9,505 nt of DNA from a bacterium (GCA_028711675.1 JAQTRT010000107.1:1-9505); one strand, 5' to 3'; positions 1 through 6,246 are shown, counted from the first letter of the stretch. The notes: a model not told the origin generated them from the letters alone. A program made the numbers and translations.

Positions 1-1
1 T

Positions 2-76
2 CTAAAGGCCGGAAAGGTAATAAAGGTTAAGAAAGAAATTGGGATGATGGGACTGAAAACAGCGACGGGTCTTTAG
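2..76 (+). CDS. Possible 3' end of an upstream gene (partial, unidentified)
   Basis: Reading frame 2 is open from the window edge to a TAG at 74-76 and gives 24 residues, LKAGKVIKVKKEIGMMG followed by LKTATGL. The other two forward frames hit stops early. The Lys/Gly/Val-rich composition is compatible with a real protein tail, but it is too short to recognise a family. The stop codon lies in a hairpin (63-84), a common arrangement at gene ends. It may equally be chance. Confidence 0.25.
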   Translation, partial: LKAGKVIKVKKEIGMMGLKTATGL

Positions 77-89
77 ACCCGTTGATTTT
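63..89 (+). terminator. Terminator-like hairpin before the SpsF-like gene
   Basis: Bases 65-71 (ACGGGTC) pair perfectly with 76-82 (GACCCGT) around a TTTA loop. The stem extends by one G-U and one C-G pair to 63/84. The following T-rich stretch (TTGATTTTC) is weak for an intrinsic terminator. It probably ends or attenuates transcription of an upstream gene before the one at 125. Confidence 0.45.
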
Positions 90-124
90 CGGGATTGATC
101 TGTATCAAATCAGTATAGAAAAGC

Positions 125-874
125 ATGGCCAATAAAATATCAGAAAAGAGCATCGGCTTTTTTTTACAGGCGAGGCTGAACTCAACCCGGCTTCCGGAAA
201 AACTGTTTCTTACCCTGAAAGATAAATCCATCCTCATCCATATCCTGGAACGCCTGAGGACGCTCCGGGGATGGTATGACTACCTGGTGGTACTGGTCCC
301 TTCCCAGGAATTTGAACGGATCCAGAACCATATCCAGGTCTTCCCTGACATTATCGTGTTCGCCGGCGATCCGGATAATGTCCTGAAACGTTTTTATGAT
401 GCCAATAAAAAACTAAACGTGGACGTGATCGTCCGTCTGACAGGGGATAATCCCCTGGTGGACGTACTTCACCTGAAGAAGGCCCTGACAGCTCATCTTA
501 AAGCCCAGGTTGATTATACGGCTTATACAAACCTGCCGTTGGGAGCGGGTTTTGAGATCCTGAACAGGGAAGTCCTGAACATGGTGTACAACGGGGCCAG
601 GGAGCCGCATCAGCTGGAACATGTAACTCCGTATATCCGCGAACATAAGGATATCTTTAAAGTGCAGGAATTAAAGGCCAGCGGGATCTATAATATGCCC
701 GGGCTGAGGCTTACCATTGACGAGGAATCGGATTATGTCCTGATGCAGGTCATCTTTGACAACCTGTACAAGGGCGAACCCATCCCGCTGAAACAGGTGA
801 TCAAATTCCTGCAGCAGTATCCCGAATACGCCAAGATAAACGAAGGAGTAAGGCAAAAAGGCCTGAAAGAGTGA
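125..874 (+). CDS. SpsF-like cytidylyltransferase / NTP transferase family protein
   Basis: This 249-residue protein belongs to the cytidylyltransferase family that includes SpsF (spore-coat polysaccharide) and CMP-Kdo/CMP-sialate synthetase relatives, enzymes that activate sugars with a nucleotide for surface glycans. Visible marks are the N-terminal nucleotide-binding strand and loop QARLNSTRLPEK (residues 15-26, the family Q-x-R-x-x-S-x-R-L-P-x-K pattern) and RLTGDNPLVD (104-113, with the metal/sugar-site Asp). Length matches the family (about 240). The C-terminal part, LRLTIDEESDY, also resembles SpsF proteins. Start: the first ATG, with only a weak purine stretch (AGAAAAG) as ribosome site, so translation may be modest. 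It stands alone between a hairpin at 63-84 and a structured gap. The sugar substrate cannot be read from the sequence. Confidence 0.85.
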   Translation: MANKISEKSIGFFLQARLNSTRLPEKLFLTLKDKSILIHILERLRTLRGWYDYLVVLVPSQEFERIQNHIQVFPDIIVFAGDPDNVLKRFYDANKKLNVDVIVRLTGDNPLVDVLHLKKALTAHLKAQVDYTAYTNLPLGAGFEILNREVLNMVYNGAREPHQLEHVTPYIREHKDIFKVQELKASGIYNMPGLRLTIDEESDYVLMQVIFDNLYKGEPIPLKQVIKFLQQYPEYAKINEGVRQKGLKE

Positions 875-938
875 AACATCTGCGTATGATATTTTCCCGT
901 ATGATTCTTTTATAAAGTTGTTGTATGAAATATTTTTA

Positions 939-1056
939 TGGCGGCGTACCTTCAGGTGCGCCGCTAATGCGGGATCAATAGATTTTATGGCACCCGTTGC
1001 CCATAAGAGTGACAAGGTCATCTTTTTTACACCGCAGGCGATGCCATTCCTGGTGT
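939..1056. other. Structured intergenic segment with three stem-loops
   Basis: The 200-base gap 875-1074 has no convincing gene but three consecutive inverted repeats. The first is 941-950 with 955-964, a 10-bp GC-rich stem with TTCA loop, extendable to 939/966. The second is 983-992 with 998-1008, a 10-bp stem with one bulged C. The third is 1029-1038 with 1049-1056, 8 bp with a two-base bulge. A T tract (1023-1028) lies between the second and third. Upstream, CGTATGAT occurs twice (883-890, 898-905). It may be a 3' end/terminator region of the SpsF-like gene, a 5' leader of the next gene or a small RNA; which one is not decided by sequence alone. Confidence 0.4.
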
Positions 1057-1074
1057 GATACGATAGATTAAATC

Positions 1075-3345
1075 ATGAAGGAAGTAAATTTTTTGATTAA
1101 AGTGAATCTGATGAAGGGTTTGATCTGTTTCATCATTCTGGTCCGGGCAGCCGGTATGCAGGCCGGGGAATATCAGTCCGTTTCCGGGGCCGAGATACTT
1201 AATCTGGACATTGGCGCCAGGCAGACAGGCATGGGGAATTCGTCCGCAGCCCTGGCCGATGACGCTCAGGCCTTGTTGTATAACCCCGCAGGCCTGGGAC
1301 AGCTGAACAAAGCTGGTCTGGCTCTTTCTTATGTGAACCTTTTTTCCGAGCTGAACCTGGGATCTCTCCTGGTTAATTATCCTTTCTGGAAAGGGAGCCT
1401 CGGCCTGGGGCTGAACTATATCAGCAGCGTGGAGTTTAAAGAGATCGTCAACGGCCTGGAGAAGGATAATGCCCTTTCCTATTCCGCGTTCCTGTTTCAG
1501 GCCGGATACGGATTAAGGGTGAACCGGATGATCCAGACAGGATTGGGTTTGAAATATATCTCTTCGGATATCGGCGGTTATAATGCAGGGGCTTTTGCAA
1601 TTGACGCCGGTATTATCCTGGGTTTTGAGGCGGCTAAGTTTTATCCTGCCATAGAGAACAATCTGAAGATAGGCCTGAGTTTCCAGAATTTCGGGTCCAG
1701 GATCAGGTTCGTCGAAAAACAGGAAAGGCTGCCGGAAAAAGTGAGGCTGGGCGTCAGTTACAAGCCTTTAACCCTGGCCCAATTCTCCGTGGAAGGGGAT
1801 TACTGGACAGGTTTCAGTTTTAAAAAAGGGTCGCTTTTCAGCCTGGGCCTGGAACTGTTCCCTGAATACTTCGTCACGCCGCGGATGGGACTGAACATGG
1901 ACCATGACTCGGCTGAGTTTACCTTCGGCATGAGCATCGGTTCAGCCTTTCGGAAGTACAGGTACAGGTTCGATCTGGCGTATTCAGGCCGGAAGGAACT
2001 GGGTTCGAATTTATATTTTACGCTGAACCTCGGTGAACTTCCTTTCATACAGTACAGGGAAGAAGTGGAGTTTAACCCGGCTGTTTTTCCCGCAGTTTAT
2101 CAGCGCAGCCCTGCTTCTTCGTTCGTATATCCGGAAAACCGGGAAAGGACCTCCCTGAAGATCAGGCTTGGTTCAGAGCAGTATCCTCAGCAGGAATTGA
2201 ACGAACTGAACCTGGAACTGGGGGAAAAGCTCAGGTCAGGAACAGCCCGGCTGGAGAAACTGGAGATCGTCGATTCCGGAGAAGCTATTTTATTGAAGTT
2301 GAAATGGGAAAAAGAAGGGGATAAATATAAACTAAGCGCTCTCTTTGTCAGCCAACAGGATTCGGGAGAATTGAAGAAAATGAGCGTTAAGTTTACCTCG
2401 CGGAAGTCTCTCGATAAGATAAGTAAAAGGATCCTCGCTATCATGGAGAAGGACCTTCTGGCCTGGTATTTTCCTTCTGTGACCATCAGTTCCAGGCCTG
2501 AAGCCTGCGATCTCTTCCTGAACAACAGGCTCCTGGGCAGGACGCCGCTCGATGTCCCGGACGTGGCAGCCGGTTCGTATCAGGTGAAGCTCTCTTGCCC
2601 GGGTTCCAGGACCCTGGAGACCAATATCGTCATCCGGAACAACGAGGAGAATTATTTTCAATTTAAGCTAAGGCCTGAAGCTGTCCTGCCTGATCAGTTC
2701 AATATTGCCCTGAAAGAAGACCTTCAGGATAAGAAGCTGGATGCCTTTAATCAGGCTTTTCAGATGCTGCTGAAAGAAAATATGGACCTGTTCAAGGATT
2801 ATGTGATAATGGATAAGGGCGCAGAATCCCGGATAGAAATAAAATATTCCCTGAGCTCGCAGGGCAATGTGTATCTTTTTGATCTTAAGCTCACTGACCT
2901 GGCGAAGAGATCAATGTTCAAGGAACTGAAATACAGGACCGAATCGGACGAAAAGCTGAAGGATGTCGTGAACGATGTGCTGAACAGTCTCATGGAATAC
3001 GTTGTCAGGGAAAAGGAGGCGTACAGGGAAACGCAAAAAGTTTTTCTAATCCTGACGAAGCCGGTTCAGGGTATTGAAGTTCATGTGAACAACCATAAAA
3101 TAAAGCTGCCTTATCAGGCGCGTCTGGATCCCGGCCCCCTGCCTCTGGAGATATACAGGAACGGAGATCTTTTCTACAGGGAAGACCTGATGCTGAAACC
3201 CGGAGAGACCAACACCATCCGGATACCGGATGATGTGGATATCCCTTTTCACGGGAAAGAAGCCGATCCTTCCTTCCGGAAAGAGGGACAAAAGTTCTTT
3301 CTGCCGGAAATGGGACAAGGCCTTTTCCTGTCCAGCCGGGAATGA
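1075..3345 (+). CDS. PorV/PorQ-type outer-membrane barrel protein with TolB-N-like and PEGA modules, ends at an in-frame TGA
   Basis: The 756-residue product looks like an exported envelope protein. Residues 1-31 hold a hydrophobic signal segment; Met13 (base 1111) is an alternative start that gives a more typical signal peptide, and neither start has a strong ribosome site. Residues about 37-320 match the PorV/PorQ (UPF0164) barrel family: the opening GARQTGMGNSSAAL-ADDAQ and YNPAGL (48-74), then many alternating beta strands with Gly/aromatic girdles. Residues about 360-462 resemble the TolB N-terminal or lipoprotein-type alpha/beta fold. Residues 468-532 are a PEGA domain (SSRPEACDLFLNN, then LLGRTPLD). 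Residues 540-645 and 655-717 appear to repeat these two modules. Relatives anchor periplasmic or surface assemblies or take part in secretion; the exact role is unknown. The frame stops at TGA 3343-3345 but continues open to 3744 (see the next entry), so this product is probably truncated relative to its ancestor. Confidence 0.8.
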   Translation: MKEVNFLIKVNLMKGLICFIILVRAAGMQAGEYQSVSGAEILNLDIGARQTGMGNSSAALADDAQALLYNPAGLGQLNKAGLALSYVNLFSELNLGSLLVNYPFWKGSLGLGLNYISSVEFKEIVNGLEKDNALSYSAFLFQAGYGLRVNRMIQTGLGLKYISSDIGGYNAGAFAIDAGIILGFEAAKFYPAIENNLKIGLSFQNFGSRIRFVEKQERLPEKVRLGVSYKPLTLAQFSVEGDYWTGFSFKKGSLFSLGLELFPEYFVTPRMGLNMDHDSAEFTFGMSIGSAFRKYRYRFDLAYSGRKELGSNLYFTLNLGELPFIQYREEVEFNPAVFPAVYQRSPASSFVYPENRERTSLKIRLGSEQYPQQELNELNLELGEKLRSGTARLEKLEIVDSGEAILLKLKWEKEGDKYKLSALFVSQQDSGELKKMSVKFTSRKSLDKISKRILAIMEKDLLAWYFPSVTISSRPEACDLFLNNRLLGRTPLDVPDVAAGSYQVKLSCPGSRTLETNIVIRNNEENYFQFKLRPEAVLPDQFNIALKEDLQDKKLDAFNQAFQMLLKENMDLFKDYVIMDKGAESRIEIKYSLSSQGNVYLFDLKLTDLAKRSMFKELKYRTESDEKLKDVVNDVLNSLMEYVVREKEAYRETQKVFLILTKPVQGIEVHVNNHKIKLPYQARLDPGPLPLEIYRNGDLFYREDLMLKPGETNTIRIPDDVDIPFHGKEADPSFRKEGQKFFLPEMGQGLFLSSRE

Positions 3346-3744
3346 CTCCTTCTGCCTTTTGAAGCCAGGCTGGGATTCCGGAGCAGGAAGGGGAGTGCGT
3401 CCCGGCTTTATTTCGGATTCACGGACAATGAAGAGAATAATTATTATATCTTATTCAATCCCAAAGGCTATTCCGCCCTGTGCTTCAGGACAGGGGAGAG
3501 GAAGACCGTATCCGTGCCCATGGTTACGGCGTTCCGGGATGAAAATGTGAAAGAGCATGACCTGATGATCCGTTATGACGGCGGGACGCTTTTTTATTAT
3601 GTAGACGATCTTCTTATCCGGGCCCATGCGGTCAAGCCGGCTGATCTTTTCAAATTTGTGATCCGGGCAGAGTCCGGCGAAAGTGAAGAGGATTTCATCC
3701 TGGGTGATTTCAGTTTAAGGCTGCTGGCCGATACGGCATTATAA
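3346..3744 (+). pseudogene. In-frame continuation after TGA: concanavalin/LamG-like beta-sandwich domain
   Basis: Immediately after the TGA at 3343-3345 the same frame is open for 132 codons to TAA at 3742-3744. The translation has protein-like content: LPFEARLGFRSRKG, RLYFGFTDNEENNYYILFN, then HDLMIRYDGGTLFYYVDD and FILGDFSLRLLAD. This strand pattern is that of concanavalin A-like/DUF1080-type beta-sandwich domains (an F-x-x-x-x-R-x-x-F opening, a G-F-T-D-x-x-N-Y-Y core, a Y-x-G-x-x-x-x-Y-V-D-x strand and a final Asp-Phe strand). No ribosome site or good start lies at its beginning (an internal GTG is at 3514, ATG at 3520), so it is unlikely to be a separate gene. Most likely it is the C-terminal domain of the preceding protein, separated by a TGG-to-TGA (Trp) or similar change, by readthrough, or by a sequence error. 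Confidence 0.7.
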
Positions 3745-3780
3745 CCGGACCGGAACCGCCTGTGCCGGTCCGGAATTTTT
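3745..3780 (+). terminator. Rho-independent terminator after the envelope gene
   Basis: A 9-bp perfect GC stem, CCGGACCGG (3745-3753) with CCGGTCCGG (3765-3773), has an 11-base loop and is followed by AATTTTT. It starts right after the TAA at 3742-3744. Its position after the second open segment, and the lack of any terminator after the TGA at 3345, supports 1075-3744 being one transcription unit. Confidence 0.85.
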
Positions 3781-3842
3781 CGCTTGATATCCGATTTCAA
3801 ATGTTTAATTTTTTAGTAAATTAAAATGAGAAAAGGTGAAAT

Positions 3843-3992
3843 ATGAAAAAGATCGGTTTTTTCCTGATAGGCGTCTCTTTGCTGGTAGTTATGGGCCTTA
3901 TCATCAATAACCATATCCTCTGGTTCATTATCGATCTGGCCGCGGTCCTGGTCTGCGCTGTCTGCGGTGTTATCCTTTTACGGAAAAAATAA
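3843..3992 (+). CDS. Small membrane protein, 49 residues, two predicted transmembrane helices
   Basis: This short frame starts at ATG 3843 behind a good ribosome site (AAAAGGTGAA, spacing about 5) and ends at TAA 3990-3992. The product begins MKKIGFFLIGVSLLVVMG, forming one hydrophobic helix (residues about 4-21), then a short polar turn with INNH (22-25), a second helix (about 26-45) and a basic RKK end. This looks like a helical hairpin with both ends on the cytoplasmic side, by the positive-inside rule. No family is recognised and no catalytic motif is visible. It lies between the terminator at 3745-3780 and the GAF-ANTAR gene, 69 bases from the latter, so the two could be co-transcribed. 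Confidence rests on the ribosome site and coherent topology. Confidence 0.65.
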   Translation: MKKIGFFLIGVSLLVVMGLIINNHILWFIIDLAAVLVCAVCGVILLRKK

Positions 3993-4061
3993 TGCAGTAC
4001 CTGTCGGTCGGCCGGAAAGCTCTTCTTTCCACTGTTCCATCATGTTCAATAGGGTGCCGGA

Positions 4062-5282
4062 ATGAAAAAAACGATACAAAGAGAGACGGACCTGCGGATC
4101 CTGTATGAGATCAGCCAGGAGACCGGGACCAGCCTGGACCTGCATGAAGTCTTAACAAGGATCGTGGGCCAGATCACGCACGTCACAAAATGCGATTCCT
4201 GCTTTATCTATCTGTTCGATAAGGATAAGAAGGAATTGACGCTTATGGCCTCGAAAAATCCGCATCCCAGGATACTGGGGAGAATAAAATTAAAACTGGG
4301 AGAAGGTATTACGGGTGTCGCGGCCAAGCAGAAAAAACCCGTGAAGATAGAGAAGGACGCTTCCCATGATCCGCGTTCCAAGGTCTTCAGTCATCTTCCC
4401 GAAGACAGATATGAGGCTTTTCTTTCTGTGCCGGTCCTGGCCAAAGGTGAAGTGATCGGGGTCATCAATATTCAGCATAAGAAACCGCATTCCTATAATT
4501 CCGGTATCATCACGCTTATCTCCACCATTGCCCAGCAGGTGAGCGGTGCCATAGCCAATGCCAGGCTGTACGAGGAGACCCGGAAAAGGATCAGGCATAC
4601 GGAAGCCCTGCTGGCCATCAGCCAGTCCCTTGTGTCGGACAAGTATATCGACGAGATACTCTCCCTGATCGTGCAGTTCATTGCCGAGCTGGCTGGTTTT
4701 AATATCTGTTCTATTATGCTCCTGGATGAGAAGAAGAACGAACTGGTGATCAAGGCCAGCCAGAGCCTGGACAGGGAATACCTGGAAAAGCCGGCTATCC
4801 GGGTCACGCAGAGCATCAGCGGACGCGCGGTCATGGAAAAACAGCCCGTGGTCATCAGGGATGTGAAGCAGGAAAAGGGATACATGTTCCCTGAACTGGC
4901 CCATAAAATGGAACTGAGTTCCATGCTTATCGTACCCATGCTGGTAAAGGAAAAAGTGGTCGGCGTGATCAACAGTTATACCAGGGAGGAGCATGAGTTC
5001 ACTGAAGAGGAGATCAAACTGGTCCAGACCATCGCCCACCAGACAGCCATAGCCATTGAGAATACAAGGCTCCTGGATGAGGTGGCTCATACACGGGAGG
5101 CTCTTGAGAACAGAAAGATCATCGAAAAGGCCAAAGGCATCCTCATGAAAGAGATGAAACTGGATGAAGATGCGGCTTACAGGCTTATCCATAAAAAGAG
5201 TATGGATACGGGAAGGTCCATGCGTTCTATCGCTGATGCCGTTATTATCTCCAGTAATATCAAGGGGAGCGTTTTATCTTAA
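4062..5282 (+). CDS. GAF-GAF-ANTAR transcription antitermination regulator
   Basis: The 406-residue cytosolic protein has two GAF sensor domains and a C-terminal ANTAR RNA-binding domain. GAF1 spans about 27-170 (GEGITGVAAKQKKPV, SVPVLAKGEVIGVINIQH). GAF2 spans about 194-336 (QSISGRAVMEKQPVVI, LIVPMLVKEKVVGVINSY). A short helical linker leads to the ANTAR fold at about 344-396 (IIEKAKGILMKEMKLDEDAAY, then SMDTGRSMRSIADAVI). ANTAR proteins (AmiR, NasR, EutV) bind paired hexaloop hairpins in nascent RNA and block a terminator. There is no receiver domain or kinase here, so the signal is presumably a ligand or redox change sensed by a GAF domain. The start at 4062 follows AGGGTG at good spacing. 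A 6-bp hairpin (4014-4030) lies in the leader. Its likely RNA target is in this window, upstream of amtB (6177-6234). Confidence 0.92.
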   Translation: MKKTIQRETDLRILYEISQETGTSLDLHEVLTRIVGQITHVTKCDSCFIYLFDKDKKELTLMASKNPHPRILGRIKLKLGEGITGVAAKQKKPVKIEKDASHDPRSKVFSHLPEDRYEAFLSVPVLAKGEVIGVINIQHKKPHSYNSGIITLISTIAQQVSGAIANARLYEETRKRIRHTEALLAISQSLVSDKYIDEILSLIVQFIAELAGFNICSIMLLDEKKNELVIKASQSLDREYLEKPAIRVTQSISGRAVMEKQPVVIRDVKQEKGYMFPELAHKMELSSMLIVPMLVKEKVVGVINSYTREEHEFTEEEIKLVQTIAHQTAIAIENTRLLDEVAHTREALENRKIIEKAKGILMKEMKLDEDAAYRLIHKKSMDTGRSMRSIADAVIISSNIKGSVLS

Positions 5283-5304
5283 AGGGGAATGGCCGGCCGG
5301 ATAA

Positions 5305-5940
5305 TCATTTTTTCCGTTTATGTTTTTTCTCAGTTTCTTTGACGAACTTTTCGGCTTTCTTGATTCCTTTCTGCAGATCGATCGTCTGCTTTATCTTTTC
5401 ATCCTGCTGTCCCGGCTCTGTCTTTTTTATTTCTTCCCTGGCACGGGCCGGATCATCCTTTTTTAGGGCCTGTTTTGTCCTGTCGATGATGATGACAGGC
5501 TGGCCCGGAACATCTTTCGGGTCTTTTACCTGTTCCTTGTTCAGGGACTGGGGAGGTTTGACAGGCTGGGAGATCATGTCGACCAGGGTCCTTATAAAAC
5601 TTACCTGGGAATGTGCGTCCTGATGGTCCAGATGATACTCTTTATTGATCTCCCTGTAATAATTTTCCAGGATATGCGCGATCTTTCCCAGTATTGTAAT
5701 GTCCTCTTCCATGAGAAATGATCCATGTCCGGTCACGGTCAGGAACCAGTTGATCAATATCTTTAACTGGGTCAGGGTAATATAGATTATCTCTTTGTCG
5801 CCTTTGATCTGTTCATACAGGAATTGTTCTTCGGGAATAATGACGTCGCCGTCACCCCAGTGGGATTGTTCGTACAGGACATGTTCAGCATAAAATAATA
5901 AGCGCAGTTTTTCTGTTGAATTTATGGATAATTCGAACAT
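5305..5940 (-). CDS. Hypothetical protein with Lys-rich tail
   Basis: This 211-residue protein is not recognised. The N-terminal part (about 1-120) has mixed strands and helices: MFELSINSTEKLRLLFYAEHV, then TLTQLKILINWFLTVTG and KIAHILENYYREIN, suggesting a small globular alpha/beta domain. From about 125 it becomes low-complexity and charged, with many Lys, Glu, Asp and Pro, ending KKAEKFVKETEKKHKRKK, probably disordered or coiled and able to bind acidic partners such as RNA. No signal peptide or membrane helix is seen. The start is preceded by AAGGGG on the minus strand. It converges on the GAF-ANTAR gene (22 bases apart) and diverges from amtB, so it sits between the regulator and its presumed target; a role in that circuit is only a positional guess. 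Confidence 0.75.
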   Translation of the reverse strand: MFELSINSTEKLRLLFYAEHVLYEQSHWGDGDVIIPEEQFLYEQIKGDKEIIYITLTQLKILINWFLTVTGHGSFLMEEDITILGKIAHILENYYREINKEYHLDHQDAHSQVSFIRTLVDMISQPVKPPQSLNKEQVKDPKDVPGQPVIIIDRTKQALKKDDPARAREEIKKTEPGQQDEKIKQTIDLQKGIKKAEKFVKETEKKHKRKK

Positions 5941-5981
5941 GGAACCCCTTTTCCTTTATCTCTTATCATCCCTAACGAGGA

Positions 5982-6009
5982 AATCTACCTTTTTCATTTC
6001 CCATGTCAA
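5982..6009 (-). promoter_or_regulatory. Predicted sigma-70 promoter for the hypothetical gene
   Basis: On the minus strand a perfect -35 box TTGACA (complement of 6004-6009) is followed after 16 bases by TAGATT (complement of 5982-5987), a 4/6 match to TATAAT. Initiation would fall near 5975, leaving a leader of about 35 bases before the start codon at 5940. It is divergent from the amtB promoter. Confidence 0.5.
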
Positions 6010-6097
6010 TTTATTTATAGGTTATTTGGCTAAATTAATTTACATTTTATTATGATGAAAGTTTCGTGCCAGCCGGGATACTTTTTTAAAAAAATAC

Positions 6098-6125
6098 TTG
6101 ACATTTGAAAAATAGTCATTATAAT
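6098..6125 (+). promoter_or_regulatory. Consensus sigma-70 promoter for the amtB operon
   Basis: TTGACA (6098-6103) and TATAAT (6120-6125) are both perfect consensus hexamers with a 16-base spacer. An A/T tract (TTTTTTAAAAAAA, 6082-6094) just upstream could act as an UP element. Initiation is expected near 6132. Such a strong promoter suggests that control is exerted after initiation, which fits the attenuator directly downstream. I found no sigma-54 -24/-12 site in the intergenic region. Confidence 0.88.
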
Positions 6126-6138
6126 ATATTCAAAGAGC

Positions 6139-6165
6139 TTTGAAATACGAAGTCGGTGTTTCAAA
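6139..6165 (+). other. 5'-proximal stem-loop of the amtB leader RNA
   Basis: TTTGAAATAC (6139-6148) pairs with GTGTTTCAAA (6156-6165), giving 10 bp including one G-U, around a 7-base loop GAAGTCG. It starts only a few bases from the predicted transcript start. It could protect the RNA 5' end or help position the downstream switch. Its loop is not an A1/G4 hexaloop, so it is not counted as an ANTAR target hairpin. Confidence 0.5.
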
Positions 6166-6176
6166 AAATAACAGTT

Positions 6177-6210
6177 AAGTACAGAGATGTATTTAAGACA
6201 ATGAGGTCTT
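6177..6210 (+). promoter_or_regulatory. ANTAR-type dual hexaloop hairpin (antiterminator) in the amtB leader
   Basis: Two hairpins abut. P1: AAGTAC (6177-6182) pairs with GTATTT (6189-6194), one G-U, enclosing the six-base loop AGAGAT. P2: AAGAC (6195-6199) pairs with GTCTT (6206-6210), enclosing the six-base loop AATGAG. Both loops carry A at position 1 and G at position 4, and both are closed by a C-G pair. Tandem hexaloop hairpins with conserved A1 and G4, the second overlapping a terminator, are the established RNA signature for ANTAR regulators. The 3' arm of P2 (6206-6210) is also the 5' base of the terminator stem, so P2 and terminator are mutually exclusive. Binding of the GAF-GAF-ANTAR protein from 4062-5282 would be expected to hold P1-P2 and permit readthrough into amtB. 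Confidence 0.85.
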
Positions 6211-6246
6211 TTGGCTTGATAAGAGCCAGAGGACTTTTTTATTTTT
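6206..6246 (+). terminator. Leader (attenuator) terminator upstream of amtB
   Basis: GTCTTTTGGCT (6206-6216) pairs with AGCCAGAGGAC (6224-6234) along 11 bp with two G-U pairs, with loop TGATAAG. It is followed by TTTTTTATTTTT (6235-6246), a classic intrinsic terminator. It lies about 75 bases after the predicted transcription start and about 235 bases before amtB, with no gene ahead of it, so it is a regulatory attenuator. Its first five stem bases overlap hairpin P2 of the ANTAR motif. Confidence 0.9.

Noticed and set aside
3343..3400. Selenocysteine at the TGA
   Set aside because: I see no stable SECIS-like stem-loop at the expected distance downstream, and the position lies in a beta-sandwich/linker with no redox motif.
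3230..3550. Overlapping plus-strand frame spanning the TGA, which would suggest a frameshift
   Set aside because: Its translation is rich in Ser, Cys, Pro and Gly without domain character, while the original frame continues into a coherent beta-sandwich. A single in-frame stop explains the data better than a frameshift.
3784..3811. Promoter (TTGATA-16-TAATTT) ahead of the 49-residue gene
   Set aside because: The -10 matches consensus at only about three of six positions. Some promoter is expected after the terminator at 3745-3780, but I cannot place it with confidence.
4290..5192. Open frame of 300 codons on the minus strand
   Set aside because: It lies wholly inside the GAF-GAF-ANTAR gene, whose domains are clear on the plus strand. 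The antisense product is His/Asp/Leu-rich with no family features, as expected for a shadow frame.
5291..5313. Bidirectional terminator between the convergent genes
   Set aside because: GGCCGGCC is a palindrome without room for a loop, and the T6 run lies 9 bases away and belongs to the coding end of the minus-strand gene. It is not a standard terminator.
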